Shown here: positions 1 to 12,688 of the stretch, piece by piece
Position numbering within the stretch: the first letter of the stretch is position 1
How the letters are laid out: every line of letters starts with the position of its first letter
Source of the DNA: Diplolepis rosae
Taxonomy: Eukaryota > Arthropoda > Insecta > Hymenoptera > Diplolepididae
Length of the DNA stretch: 64,000 bases
Direction: 5' to 3'
NCBI GenBank assembly: GCA_030998225.1
Contig: JAPYXD010000716.1
Span: forward strand, 186,001 to 250,000
The notes under the pieces: generated by a model
Seen by the model: only the letters and a program-made list of their open reading frames with translations
Databases searched by the model: none
Told to the model about the DNA's origin: nothing
Position numbers and translations under genes: made by a program

Positions 1-1526
1 TTTTTTTCAAACCCGATGGGAAGAAGGGGTATGGTATTGTTAGTATCTATCCCTGTCCCGTAGTGGGCAGTTATTTTTCAAAGACGATGGGAAGGGAAGG
101 TATAATACAATGGTTGAACCCGAATTAAAGATCCAACGACTGCTACTACTACCACCTTTTATACGACTTTTCAACTTCACTAACAATTTTCCCGAAAACT
201 ATCACTTAAACGCAAAAAATAGATTAAAAATAAAATTTGTATTTTGATGGAATCTACAAGTTTTGTTTGAAATATTTTCAATATCATTTTCGTAATTTCG
301 TAATTCGAGGGTTAGGCTTTTCGCAACTAGACGCAATTTCATATCAGATAAAAATTTATCCATCGAAAATAAAAGTTAGAAATATATACATAATCAATTT
401 ATGAGGAAAAAATATTGTATGGAAAAAAATTTATACATATTGAATTTGTTTAACGAACATTTGTTTTATGAAATAAAAATGTGGCCCGAAGGGTTAAGGT
501 GAATCATCACTCAGACTTGTTCAGAATGTCCTATATAGGATCGACTTTCTTCCTCCTCTTTTCCATTTATATGACCACTTCGCTGACTAAGGCGCGAAGA
601 ATCCATTTATTACTTTCCATCCTGAGTAAAAACTTCAATTCTTTGGATTTTAATGAAGTTGTAGTAGACAGCCTTGGATAAAATAGTATCAACTTTTTTG
701 ATACAATTCTAAAAAAATTCGTAACTCTGTATCGAATCATTAATTCATTTTCCCCTTGAAGAAATTTACTTATAAATGAATATTCGAAGACGTAATTTTA
801 AAGTTTCATTAAACATAAGTGTTAAAGCGATCTTTTTTCTCGTACAGTAGCGTTTTTAACCTCACTTTTCCGCCTCACGATTTTATTTATTAATAATAAT
901 TTTAATAATTAGAATTATTTAGTCGGTTTTGGATTACATGATTCCTCGCGATGGCACACGCATTTGACAACATTTATTTCTTTCTTATAAATAAATAAGT
1001 AGGATTATTCAATTATTCCGTTGTGAAGAGAGGCCCTTTTTTGCAAACTAAAATCGAAATTCACTGATACTTTTCACCTTGCCAAACCTGACGATACCAC
1101 CTGCATAATTTTCTAGGTCCATATTGAGAATTTCTTTCCCCTGACGCAAGTCATTTATTTTAGGAAATTCAAAGGCAGTGAGGCTACGAGGTTATCCCCT
1201 CACATTTTTAAGTATCAATTCTCGCCCCTGACAGGTAACGCAGGTCACAAAAGCTTTGTCGAAGCCCAGGCCAATAAAGGCCAGTCTACCCTATTTGTTC
1301 CTCAATAGGGTTCATCAACCCCTATAAAAATCCTTATGTACTTGTACATAAAATTCAAGACTTCACAAAAGGTCCAAGAAAAATACGTAGGAGGTATTTT
1401 CTGATTCAAGAAATAATCCCCCCTACGTTTATCACAGTATCGAATAATTGATTCCAAATCAGATATTTTTTTTTTAAAACGTATTTTTAACTCCATTGTT
1501 TTCATTATCCTTCTAAGGGGTCATTC
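1..1526. other. AT-rich DNA without a recognisable gene
   Basis: No open frame here has exon-like features. The short frame at 481-681 starts at GTG, has no domain and sits in plain AT-rich sequence. I see no tRNA or repeat boundary that I can define. Confidence 0.4.
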
Positions 1527-1528
1527 TA

Positions 1529-2139
1529 CACTGAGAAAACTGGAGTGTCAACCTAAACATTTGGAGGGTGAAGCAGACTATATTTGAGGTTAAACTATAG
1601 GACAGCCTTCTAGATAGTGTAATTTATTACCTGTGGATTGTGAAAATAAGATGGTCAACTTGAATACTTTAGAGGGAAAAGTTGATCATCGCAGAGAGAA
1701 AAATAGATTATCGAAGAGGGAAAAATAGACTATATTCTACCTCTATGGCTAACCTCAAAACTATTACATTTAAGCTTTCACAATTATTATGTTATTATAG
1801 CAAGTGAAATAGGTACTCGACAATTAGTTGGCAAAAATAACCCTCGTGACACTTTAACACGTAAAGGACGCGAAACTGGCAATGAGGTTAGAGTCCACGC
1901 TGGTGATATTGGAGGAAAAATAGGCGTACCCACGTGACTTTACAATTTTGGCGCCTATTTCACCAATCGACACTCTTTATAGTGATTCTGACCCTCTGGT
2001 AACAGTTAAGCAGAATATCAAATGAGTGTCTCCCTGACCAAAAAGAAAAAATTTCGGAGAAAGTGTTGTACTATCTAGAAGTTCAAACTGACTATCTACA
2101 TTTTGACACTCAAAGTTTGACACTCCAGTTTTCTCAGTG
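1529..2139. mobile_element. TIR element, about 0.6 kb, TA-flanked
   Basis: The left end CACTGAGAAAACTGGAGTG and the right end CACTCCAGTTTTCTCAGTG are perfect inverted repeats, each bordered by TA. The interior has no open frame of note. A TA target and short TIR fit a non-autonomous Tc1/mariner-type element (MITE). The family name is not known to me. Confidence 0.7.
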
Positions 2140-2389
2140 TACTATCTCACTTTTGAAAAATCGATTTTTTTGTTGCATTTTTCGATAAGTTATATATTCA
2201 AAAATATCAAGCAGGGATCGCTGATTGATTGTAAGTAACTTTTTTTACAATTTTTATTTCAAATTTAAACAAATTAACAAAAAAAGAGCCAAAAACGTCG
2301 ACTTTAAAAAAAAATTTTAACTGCCGCCATTTTGTTATTTTGCAAAAACCTAAACTAAACAATAATTTTATCCGTTGTAGAAAAAAGTA

Positions 2390-2556
2390 ATTGGACCCGA
2401 TTGGTTCGATTGACCCCATTTCAAAAACATTATTGAAACCGATTTATCAATCGGATTCATTCAGGCGAGACCATTTTGAATCCGATTAATAAATCGGTTT
2501 CAATAATGTTTTTGAAATGGGGTCAATCGGATCAATCGGTCCCGATCGGGTCCAAT
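2390..2556. repeat. long hairpin (foldback MITE)
   Basis: Two arms of about 70 bp are inverted copies: the left contains GATTGACCCCATTTCAAAAA and CATTATTGAAACCGATTTAT, and the right contains the same words reversed. The loop is only about 20 bp. Transcribed, this would fold into a long hairpin. No coding content. Confidence 0.75.
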
Positions 2557-4139
2557 TATAAAACCTTTTTTTGTAAACTTTGAGACTGCATAAATAAGCA
2601 CTGAAAATTTTATTTATTTATATAAAGCAATTGAGAAAAAAATTCTTGAAAATCACCTTTTTTTTGCCGAGATAGAATGACGCCTTAACTTTCTATTTTT
2701 TTCTTAATATCGCTCGAGTGCATTTATTATTTGATTAATTAGATTATTACAGTTAACTAAATAAATTTGAAATAAAAATTTCATACTGTAGAAATAATTT
2801 ATTTGTACAATAAAGATTCAACGGATAATTTGTTGTGTAACATTGCAGAAATTTTTCAAAGCAGGTAAGATTGTAAGTGGTACGTCTAACTAGTATTACA
2901 AGTATCTACGAGTACTTTTAATCCTTTCACTAATGCAGCAGGTGCAACGTATGTAAGAAAGTTAGTACAACAGTTACTTAAACTCTTACTAGTTAGATAA
3001 ATTTATAAACACGAATCTTGAGAAGCCCCTAACTCGGGCCCTCATTTCAGTCTCTCTTTTAATTTATAAGATGAGAAAAACTGAATTTGTGTTTTTAAAA
3101 AATTTTGATACTTAGAGAAACCGGGATCATTTTTTGGGGGACAGAACTAGTAGATACGTCCCTGAAGGTGGCGTCCTTACCTTCTTACAAAAATAGATGC
3201 ATAAGGATACAGGTGCATGCACTTTGCAGATCGGTTGAAGAAAAACAGCGGAACGGGTAGCCATGTTTGGCAAACGCTATGAATGAACCACGTGCACGAT
3301 AACGATTGTCCAAATATTACTATCCACTTTTGCCATTACTACCAATTCCTATTTCGTGGTAATACTCGTAATTATATACTCTATTTAAATCTTGTAATAA
3401 CTTCTTATCTCATCAGTAACAGGTGTAGAATTAAAGCTATTAAATAATTTTAAGTCTTTGAAGCTAGAAACAAAGGAGATAAGATAGGTTAAAACATAAA
3501 AGAATCAAATTTAATCGGAAAACTCAAAATTGAATAGTTGAATTTCGTGGAGTATAATAGAATATAAATAGCTTTCAATAAAATAAGAAATTAAATTTTG
3601 AACCTTTCTGCAACGTTAAAAAATAAAAATTTTAATGCATGAGAGATGACAGAAGTACCAGATTGGCATTTATACTTCAAGACTGTACTTTGAAACTTAC
3701 CAGATTTCTCCTACCAGTTATCCTTGAGTTCGATCCCCTTACACTCGACTCAGTATATATGCGAATAAATTTCTACCATTTACATTTGCAGTTTGAATTT
3801 TAAAAGAAAGCTGAGAATTGAGCTTCTTGAACCAATACCCAGAAAAAAGTTTTATTTAAAATTAAGAAATCGATTTTTAACTTTATTTCTTCAATTCGAC
3901 GTAAAAACAGCTTCAGAACAAAAATATATTTATTTGATTCTAAGAAATCACGTTTTCAGCACTTTTCAAATAAAAGAAATAATTTTTTTAACATTATTTA
4001 TTTGATTAAAAAAATATTTTTTTCATTTAAATACAGTACTGGTAAAAACTTAAGAAATAATTTATTTAAATCAAAGAAAATACTACAACTGCGCACAGAT
4101 TCATTTTTTTAATACAATAAAAAAAACAATCAAGAATGA
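2557..4139. other. intergenic AT-rich stretch
   Basis: No gene or defined repeat seen. The frame at 3793-4005 (non-ATG start, Lys/Leu/Phe-rich) lies in AT-rich sequence and has no signature of coding. Confidence 0.35.
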
Positions 4140-4333
4140 TTGACTTATCCGATCCCTACCATACCGATACCGATCCAAAAATGAATTTATTTATAATTGT
4201 AAATACTTAGGAATGGATAAACGTTCCCTAGTGCTTTTTACCCAATTACTCAGTTTCAAATCAAAATCTCACTTAATGCGAAAATGCGAAGGACGAATAA
4301 AAAGTGTCGGTAATGTAGGGATCGGATAAATCA
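4140..4333. repeat. short TIR element
   Basis: The left end (TGACTTATCCGATCCCTACC, then ATACCG) and the right end (CGGTAATGTAGGGATCGGAT, then AAATCA) are inverted repeats with few mismatches. About 190 bp long, non-coding, MITE-like. Confidence 0.6.
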
Positions 4334-7225
4334 TACATGGCCTTAATGCAATTTAACTTTTATAAATGTGATCTGATATTTATAGTCTTTTATTTTAAAA
4401 TGAATTTTTTTATCGCATTTTCATAACTGGTCAGTATGCTAGAGTGTTCTTAATTTGAATTATTTATTAGTCTCTATTATCACACTATTATTTTTAAAAA
4501 GAATTATTCGTAGACAATATTTTGAATTAGTCAAATGTCATTTAAAACTCGATAAACATAAGGTAGACGCTGAGGTGAATCGATTTGAATACCAAAATGC
4601 CGAAACGAATAAAGAATTCTTGCTGACTTTGTAGCAGTTACGTATTTCAAATGCTAAGTTATTCATCCTCAAAAACACATTCCTAGAATAGCTAATGCTC
4701 TATTATCTTTTAGTCACATTACCACGTTTCATTCATTTTCATTTGTAAATTTATTTTAATCGCTTCCATTCTTGCATTTGATTTATAATAGTTATAATTA
4801 TTTTTACAGAGCTTTTAAGATACTTTGATTTCTGGACGACAGAGTGACGACTGTTTAGAGCAAAACAAGGTGGATGACCCGACAAACCTTTCTGCAAAAA
4901 ACTCGTTTGGCTCGTTTTACTAGAAAGAGTAACTTAATACTGCACCCAGAGTGAATTAACTGGCGTATCACTGTAGAAAATTCTCTTCTTTAAAATTACT
5001 TGCTGCAGAAAAAATGGAAGAAAATAAATTTTTTTTAAATGTATTACACTAAAAATTCTTGGGATACTTTTTTAAGGTAATAGCACATTAAAAGATTCCT
5101 ACCTTACCGACATTTTATTTCCAGCAATCCCATTTCCATGCGAACTGAACTCTCGAGTTGAAAAATTGTATAAAATGCACTTAGATAGATCTATCAACTC
5201 CTAAATGTTTTTAATAACGAGAAAAATAATATTTAAAAAAATTGTATCATATAACTTTTTTTTTAAAATAACAGTTGTTTTCATAAATACATAGTTACAC
5301 GAGAAAGCAGGCGGCTTATTGTATGGCCCTGGGATAGATGATTATCCTCAAATAGCCGTGAGTTTCATTAAACAATTTTATAATTTACTTGAAACGAACT
5401 TTTTTTTAAAAAGGGAATTGTTTTCTCTTCCATTTAAAGAAACTTAGCTTTAGAAAAAATACTTTTTACATTAAAAAATATAAAGCTGTCTTTATGAGTC
5501 GTTTTTTTCAAAAGTCCGTTATTTTGTTGAAAATGATTTTATATTGTAAATTGATGTTCAAATAGAAAATACATGTTAATAAAACGAAAAAAATTTGTTT
5601 TTCTGTTTTAGATAGTTACAACCATCATTAGGCCCGACACAGTGAGTGAAAAAAATTTCCGCTTTCGAGTTCATTATTTGACTTAATTACAATAATTTAG
5701 TGAAGTGACCTCGGAGGGCAGGAGTTGAATCTAAAGAAAACCGTAAAGGTGCATTTTAACGAAAAAGGTCGTAAGTCAGGCGCATCGTTACGTGGTATTG
5801 ACTGCAGAATATATAGTCTGTCACTCTATCATCTTTAAATACCTCATTTGAATTTAAATTTAAAATTCTTTTTCTCGTCAATATTTTATTTATTTATTAA
5901 ACTACTATAAAAATCAAGGTGAATCCAAATAATTAATTTTTTTAAATTCACTTTTACAAAGAAAGTATCGATATTGGGAATTTGCACATTTTTTTTTGTG
6001 ATGAAAAAATGAAATTTGGGGGTCACTTTTGCATACAAAATTTTTTTCTGAATTTTTTAGTTAATAATAATTTATTAATGAGTGTTTGAAAAGTGTAAAT
6101 TTTAAAATTTCCGAAAACGTTCCGGAAACAGCCGAATGCTTCCGGTGATACGGTGACGTCACATCGTTGTATACGATCGCTCTGTGTCACATCTTTGTAT
6201 AGAAGACCAATTGAAAATTGTATAAAATGTCGAAAAAAAGGGCTTATAAAATAGTAACATGTTTTGCTGTCAAGATCATTTTGACGTAAGTATAGTTTCT
6301 TCTTTTGTTCATAATATTATGTTATCTGTAAATAAACTGTAATTGAAAAAAGATATAGATTTATTTATATTTATAATTATAGTAGTAAAAAAAAATCTAA
6401 CCTCAATTTGTCGATGTGTAAATGATAATATGATTTAAAAAGTTATTACTTTACGTCTAAGGAGCAGGTTTTATAGAGAAAATCATGATCATAAATTTAT
6501 GTGATACAAATTAAGAATGTTAAACATAGAACTTGCTGTTATTACTGTTTTCAAATTTTTCAATAAAGAGTTTTCACGAGGTAGCTTCGAAAAAATTTTA
6601 CAATAATAATGCGGTTAAATTAATTTATAAATTATGAAGTAATAATTACGTGAATGAATTATTTCAGTTAAAAGAGGATATGGAAAATTACGTAAAGTAC
6701 TCTAACTGGGAAACCAATAAAGATTAAAAAAGGTGTTTTTCCGCATTTTTTCGATTGCCAAAAACATCGTAGTAATAAGGAAACTCCAACTCCTCGACCT
6801 GCTTTTGTTAAACTCAACCGGAAAAGAGCAATTTTGGAAATTTTATCATTATAATGGTAAACGTAACGACTATCACTCTCTCAATGAAACTTTATTGGAT
6901 ATTGTACTATTTAAATATTAAAAATTCAAGCAGTTAACAAATAATTCATGTCATTAAAACTAATTAAATTAAGAAGCAAATGAACTAATATTTATAATGA
7001 CGAATAATTAATTATTTATAAATCATTCAAACGAATTAATTTATATTTATATCATACATTTTACCAATAATATACTCGTCTTCTTTAATAATGTAATAAT
7101 AATTCAACTATGTACTAGATACATTAACTTATACATGAGTGATTTTTCATTATCATCAATTAGTAGTTTTTTCTTTTATTTGAATTGACAGAGTAGAATA
7201 ATTATAATTTGTAACTTTTACTTAC
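4334..7225. other. AT-rich stretch, possible intron of a minus-strand gene
   Basis: No exon recognised. At about 5090 there is one end of a dispersed repeat (GATTCCTACCTTACCGACAT) that recurs near 46010 and, as a hairpin, near 49286. If the minus-strand exon at 7226-7365 is real, its following exons should lie in this direction, but I could not find one. Confidence 0.3.
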
Positions 7226-7365
7226 AAAGTGGCTTTGACACCACGGATTTCTGCTGCGGCATATTTAGGGTTAGATGTAAAATATTCCAACACCATAAAC
7301 ATAGAAATTTTTGGAAGACTTCCCGAGTCTGCTTTTACGAAGCCACTATCCACCTTAGGAGGCAT
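7226..7365 (-). CDS. possible first coding exon, unidentified protein (partial)
   Basis: On the minus strand an ATG at 7365 opens a 46-codon frame that ends at a textbook donor (exon ...ACTTT, then GTAAGT) at 7226, leaving phase 2. The peptide begins MPPKVDSGFVKADSGSLPK and ends with AEIRGVKAT, a balanced, non-repetitive composition unlike the surrounding AT-rich junk frames. Upstream on the same strand the sequence turns more GC-rich and carries a TGACGTCA box at about 7454. The start of the peptide reminds me of short N-terminal exons of MULE/SWIM-type transposase-derived proteins in insects, but this is from memory and weak. No downstream exon was found, so the gene could be partial, very long, or a transposon relic. 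Confidence 0.4.
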
Positions 7366-7750
7366 TTTTAACTAAATAAACCAGTTTATTTATTATTTAG
7401 AACTTCACTTGCACTTAGTTTGCATGTTGCCGATACGAAAATACAACGGTTTGACGTCAGAGACGCTTGACCGCCAAAGCGGTCCGTTTCAAACGCTCAT
7501 TATCACTGAATCCATCGCAAATCCACAATTAATGAGTAAAAAGAAAACGCTATTGTAATTATTTTTTATTTAATATAAACTTTAGATTGCATTTATAAAA
7601 TTGCATAATTTTTTTGCATGCAAATTCCCAAAAATCATTGATGATATTGTAAATGAAACCACGTGACTTTTAAAGATAACGGTTACTAACACGAACAGCT
7701 GATTTATTTTCCAAATTTTATAGCGACAATTCGAATTTGAAGAGTATCAG

Positions 7751-8133
7751 GCATTTTCACTTCCATAAAGAGCTAATTTTACTTTTTCGAACACCGAGGA
7801 AATTGCTTTCATTGTAAGTGTATAAGGAATCTTATTTTTTAATTTTTGCAATAAAGAAGCACGTTTTTAAAAAAATGTACTTTAGAAAATATATTTTCTT
7901 GTACAAAAGAAATTAAACTAAAAAATAAATTTGACTATTTTTGACCAATTTTTTATTTCAATAGTTTTAATACTTTCGCATAATAAACAATATTTTCACG
8001 AATATAATTTTTGTCAAAAAATGCTTTTTTACTGTAGAAATTCAAAAATAAGATTCCTTCCCATACATTTCTAATGAAAGCAATTCCTTCAGTGTTCGAC
8101 GAAGTGAAGTTAGCTCTTTATAAAGTAAAAATG
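7751..8133. repeat. hairpin element with about 85-bp arms
   Basis: Left arm 7751-7840 (includes AAATTGCTTTCATT and AAGGAATCTTATTTT) is repeated inverted at 8040-8133 (AAAATAAGATTCCTT, AATGAAAGCAATTCC). The central 200 bp is AT-rich and non-coding. MITE-like; no clear target duplication read. Confidence 0.65.
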
Positions 8134-8678
8134 TCTAATAACCTGTTCATCGTTTTCTAATAGAAAATTAAAAGTAAAAAAGACAAGGTTCAAAATTGGG
8201 TTGCAACTTCCGTTTGGAGTGGATTTTTTGCGTTGGCTAGTCATTGCATCTATTATAATATTTTGCATACGAAGGCGTCACGCGCGAGATACGTCATTTT
8301 ACCTGTCACTATGCTTTACGTAAATAGTATTGATAACTACGGATAGGCACATACACATGTGCATTTTCAATACAAATTCCGAGTACTCGATATGAATTGT
8401 TAGAAGCACGGTGTTGCATACGTTGTTTTCATGCAGAGTCACACCTTTTAGATATGAAAGGCAAGACAAAATTTTTTAGCTTAAAATTATTTTCATTTCA
8501 ATTTTAAAAAGTTGTATTTTGTAACTGTCTATTAGATTATTTTAAGGCCCGTTTTTTGTATTTTTATAGATAAATTTTCGCTGATGGGGACTTTAATTAA
8601 AGTCGAACCGTTTGATAGGATGTAATTTTGCCTTTCATTATTTTTACTCCCTAAATAATTTATTATTGAAGGTGGTCC
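8134..8678. other. intergenic stretch
   Basis: A mixed-composition stretch with no gene recognised; slightly GC-richer near 8210-8340 (GTCACGCGCGAGATACGTCA) than its surroundings. Nothing further can be supported. Confidence 0.3.
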
Positions 8679-8864
8679 TACTCTCTAAATCTTAATCAGT
8701 AAAAATCTACTGATTACTTCAGTGAAAAATATTTTTTCCACTGATGAATCAGTCAAAATTAACTGATTTAGCAGTTGAGAATATCCTTTTCACTGGTGTA
8801 TCAGTGAAAATGCAAATCACTGATTCGATCAGTGAAAATTTGACTAATTCAGATTTAGAGAGTA
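8679..8864. repeat. ACTGATTCAATCAGTG foldback family, copy 1
   Basis: Begins TACTCTCTAAATCTTAATCA and ends GATTTAGAGAGTA, the inverted match. The body is made of repeated CAGTGAAAA / AACTGATTT words that are themselves inverted copies of one another. Shortest of seven copies in the window. Confidence 0.75.
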
Positions 8865-9820
8865 TTTACAATTATATTGAGAAAAGTTTGCCTTTTTTGT
8901 TTATAAAAAATGTATATTATTTTTGTTGACATTTTTTACTTCTTTACTACTCAACTTACGCAATCAATTACTATAACGATCAATGATTCGATAAAAACTG
9001 TCATTGTAGAATTCTGCAATTAGTCAATATCTATTAGTCACAGACATTCGATACAAAACAGATGCGAAATATTATCATCTAATTTTATAGATAGTACTTC
9101 TCTTAGCCAATAATTTATTTCTGTTCATTGGAAAATAGCGAACAGTTTTTCATTATTAGCAAAACTTATGTTATAATTTAAAAATTATAAAAATAATGTA
9201 ATTTTTCATTCTGACCTGACTTTTGAAAACAACAAAAATAAATACCAACAGATGAGAAATTTCGTTTTTGTAAAAATATTGTTAACATTAATCAGAATTA
9301 CATTGACCATTATAATTCCATTATAGTTTTCATCCCACTTAGTAAAGTGAATAATTATGGGAAATCAATAAGAAGAAAATTTAAAATCAAAGAGAGATAA
9401 ATAAGCAATCAATTTGTAGTTAATTAATAATTAGTTTTAAATCAAGTCATAATAAATTAAAAAGTTAGTAAAAGGGTAGAAACTTTTTTTTAAATATCAA
9501 TCATTATTAAAACAGATTTTATAGAAAATATTTTCCATGGCTTAGTCCATAGGAAGGTCAAAAGCGTTATTGAGAAAAGAGAAAAAAGGACAGCTGCGAA
9601 TCTGGAACTGAATGGTGAAGGTAAAACCTTTTCCAAGAAAGGATCACACCATGCAGTGCCAGCTGGTCCATCTTAGCAGTTTCTCTTAGAAATTATATTT
9701 GAGTACACTCAAATAAAAATGGAAAAATTTTCTAACAAATAATATTTGTAGAAATGAAAAAAAAACGAATTTAGAACCCGATTCTGAAAATCATGGAAAC
9801 GTTTCAAGTTTTTAAAAATA
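8865..9820. other. AT-rich spacer
   Basis: No gene or defined repeat recognised between two foldback copies. A slightly richer patch at 9540-9670 has no sustained frame. Confidence 0.3.
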
Positions 9821-10115
9821 TACTCTCTAAATCTGAATCAGTCAAAATCTACTGTTTGTAAGTGGAATTTGACTAATGTAAATAGCTAAAAAGAAGTAAC
9901 TGTGAAAATTAACTGATTGAACAGTGAAAATAATCTTTTTGACTGTCAATTCAGTTAATTTTCACTGATTGAATCAGTGATTTTCCTTTTTATTGATTCA
10001 TCAGTGAAAATAATCTTTTTGACTATCAAATCAGTTAATTTTCACTGATGAATCACTAAAAAGGAAAATCACTGATTCAATCAGTGAAAATTAACTGATT
10101 CAAATTTAGAGGGTA
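9821..10115. repeat. ACTGATTCAATCAGTG foldback family, copy 2
   Basis: Starts TACTCTCTAAATCTGAATCA and ends CAAATTTAGAGGGTA. The centre contains a near-perfect inverted duplication of AATAATCTTTTTGACT-type blocks, so almost the whole element can fold back on itself. Confidence 0.75.
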
Positions 10116-11522
10116 TGTTAATTTTTCATTCAGAGTTGATTTAAATTTCAAAAATAATAAACCTGATATTTTTAGGAGCAAATTAATGTTCCTGGATTTT
10201 GAAATATGTTTAGGATTTCTTCAGTGACAGTTTCAAGTTTTTTCAAAATGAAATTTCCGATAAAACGTACCGAGAGTCGAAGACCATTTCCGTAGCTTGT
10301 GGCTCTTTCGAGCGGTTGGTGGGCGGACGGGTGGTTTCCCATTTTGCTTTCCTCTGAGAGGTGATGTTTTCTAGTTGGTTAGTAGCAGACGACGCGAATA
10401 TCCAAAGACAACAGTCTTACTGGGTTCACCAGACACGATCGTAATACCATCGAGCGACCTTCCTGTCGCAGGTGTGGTCTTATACCACAGTATCCGGTTG
10501 CACTTGCACCGCCAACACACTAATATCACGTATTTAACTATTTTATCAATTAAACAAAACACCTTCGAGTATCCAACCAACGGTTTTCACGTCCTTCGCA
10601 TTCCCGTCTTGTGCACTTCTGACTGATACACCAACAATTTCAAGTCGGCACTAAGAATCGAATAGGCTTCCCGATCGACACCAATCTCCTCACGACACAC
10701 AACATTGCACACCTTTTCTGCGCATTAGGAGATAGTCTCTTCAAATTCTGCAAATAAAGGATCACTTTGTCAAAGGGTATTTTTTCGAAGTCATTCCGAT
10801 CGGTAATTGAGGTTCGAAAGTGATACGGGAAAAGAAAGAGAAATAGATATAAAAAACGAGATACTCCAAAATATAAGAGAATGGCACTAAAAAACAGGAG
10901 ATTTTGAAGAAAAATGGTTAAAGGAAAAAAGAGAAAAGTTGATGTATTATAAAGAAGAAGTAGGGAATAGAAATTGATGATATATAAAGAAGTAAAGGAG
11001 ACAAAGAACAAAGGCAAGGATGAGTAGCAGAAGAGAAAGCAACAGATGAAGTGCATGAATAAAAAGCTTATGGAAAAATTGGACAAGAAAAGAAAGAATT
11101 GATAAATATAATCTCGAGGTAAACCACATTGAAGTAAGAAAAACATTAGAACAAATAAAAATGGTAAAAAGAGCAAGAAGAAAAGGAGGGAAAAATATTC
11201 AACAGAAGTAGAAAAAATAAATTAAATAAAAACTTTTAAATTTTGTCTCGAGGAAATTTTTAAAACGAGGGTTTCACCAAATTTTTGTAATTCAGTAAAG
11301 AATTGATTGCATCAATTGTTAAGAAAGATAAATATCATTATATCAGTATTTTTTACTACGATACAAAGAGGTAAAATAAATCTTGATAAAAATACAATTT
11401 TTTTAAATGCAAATTAACAGCACTCAATGAAATAAAATTATTATTATAACAAATAATTCACTTCGAGTAATACAAGTTACAGTAGATTTTAAACATTACT
11501 CTTCCGACAACAAAGAATTGCT
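10116..11522. other. GC-richer patch (10260-10640) followed by purine-rich relic
   Basis: 10260-10640 is clearly less AT-rich than its surroundings and open in both strands (83 aa plus, 69 aa minus), which is typical of composition rather than coding. 10640-11180 is strongly purine-rich on the plus strand, with Lys/Arg/Glu-rich broken frames that resemble a decayed retroelement ORF; its minus-strand shadow is a hydrophobic 178-aa frame. No domain identified. Confidence 0.3.
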
Positions 11523-12181
11523 CCCTAGCGAAAGTATCGGATTGAAATTAATTTCGAGTCAATCAGAACTATTCCGATATCTGTATCTGAGCCAATGCGT
11601 ATCATTCCGAAGCAATCCGAAAGACATTTTGTATCTCGTTTGATGAAAAACGGTAAAAAATTAATCAGACTTAATCCGATTAATTCCGAGCCAACTATCC
11701 GAATGAATCCGAACCAATCCGAAACCAAGTTTTCAATTCAGATCAATCTGAATCTATCTGAGCTCGGATTGATCTAAACCGAATTTTGAATCAGAATGAA
11801 TCCGAATCATTCCGACCTTGGATTCATTCGGATTGATTCTGATTCAAAATTCGGTTTAGATCAATCCGAGCTCAGATAGATTCGGATTGAAAACTTGGTT
11901 TCGGATTCATTCGGATTGATGTCTCGGAATTAATCGGATTAAGTCGGATTGATTGTTGACCGCTTTTAATCAAACGAGATACAAAAAGTTTTTCAGATTC
12001 ATCGGATTGATGTCTCGGAATTAATCGGATTAAGTCAGATTGATTTTTGACCGTTTTTAATCAAACGAGATACAAAACGTTTTTCGGATTGGTTCGGATA
12101 GGATCGGATACACATATCGGAATTAACCGGAATAGTTCTGATTGACTCGGAAGAAATTCCAATCCGATACTTTCGCCAGGG
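11523..12181. repeat. long foldback element, CCCTGGCGAAAGT family
   Basis: The left end CCCTAGCGAAAGTATCGGAT and the right end ATCCGATACTTTCGCCAGGG are inverted repeats, and the arms continue inward for roughly 300 bp (for example GAGTCAATCAGAACTATTCC against GGAATAGTTCTGATTGACTC). The body is full of TCCGAAT/ATTCGGA words. Open frames inside are products of the palindrome, not genes. Confidence 0.8.
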
Positions 12182-12413
12182 CTGTCATCAATATTGTCAT
12201 TAGTTAATTTTATAAGACTTGTTAATATCAGCTTTCTGAGAATTATATAGAAACATAAAAACAAAAACTACAAAAATAATAGGTTAGAGTAATGACATAT
12301 ATCTTTTGTCACTAAAACGACAAAATTTTGGTGATGCACTCCTGCTACAACGAAAGAAAACAGGTTTTTGAACTCAAGAACCTGTTAGAGACATAGGAAT
12401 TAACCCTGGCAGA

Positions 12414-12688
12414 AGTTTCGGAAAGAAATTCAATTCGATCCATTCTAAAATCTGCTTTCGAATCGTTTTGAACAAATCCAAAAAACTTTTTGAATCTCCT
12501 TCGATGTAAACGGTTAAAAATCAGTTTGATTCATTCAAGTTCAATCCGAATGAATCGGAGTTCAAATTGAAAAATAGCTTTGGTTTCATTCGGATTTGAT
12601 CCGAACGATTGTATCAAGAGATTCAAAACGTTTTATTGAATGATTTTGATTCACGAGGACTGAATTCCAATCTAAAACTTCTCCAGGG
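12414..12688. repeat. related CCCTGG-TIR element, shorter copy
   Basis: Ends CCCTGGCAGAAGTTTCGG and AAACTTCTCCAGGG, with internal words (CTCCTTCGATGTAAACGGTT, GAATGAATCGG) matching the larger element at 11523. A diverged, deleted relative. Confidence 0.65.

Noticed and set aside
481..681. 66-aa frame near the left edge
   Set aside because: GTG start and no eukaryotic gene signals; isolated in AT-rich sequence.
10640..11176. 178-aa minus-strand frame, very hydrophobic, looking like a membrane protein
   Set aside because: It is the shadow of a purine-rich plus strand (AAGAAAGAG-type runs read backwards give Phe/Leu/Ser). No signal for splicing, no family resemblance, and the plus strand resembles a decayed retroelement frame.
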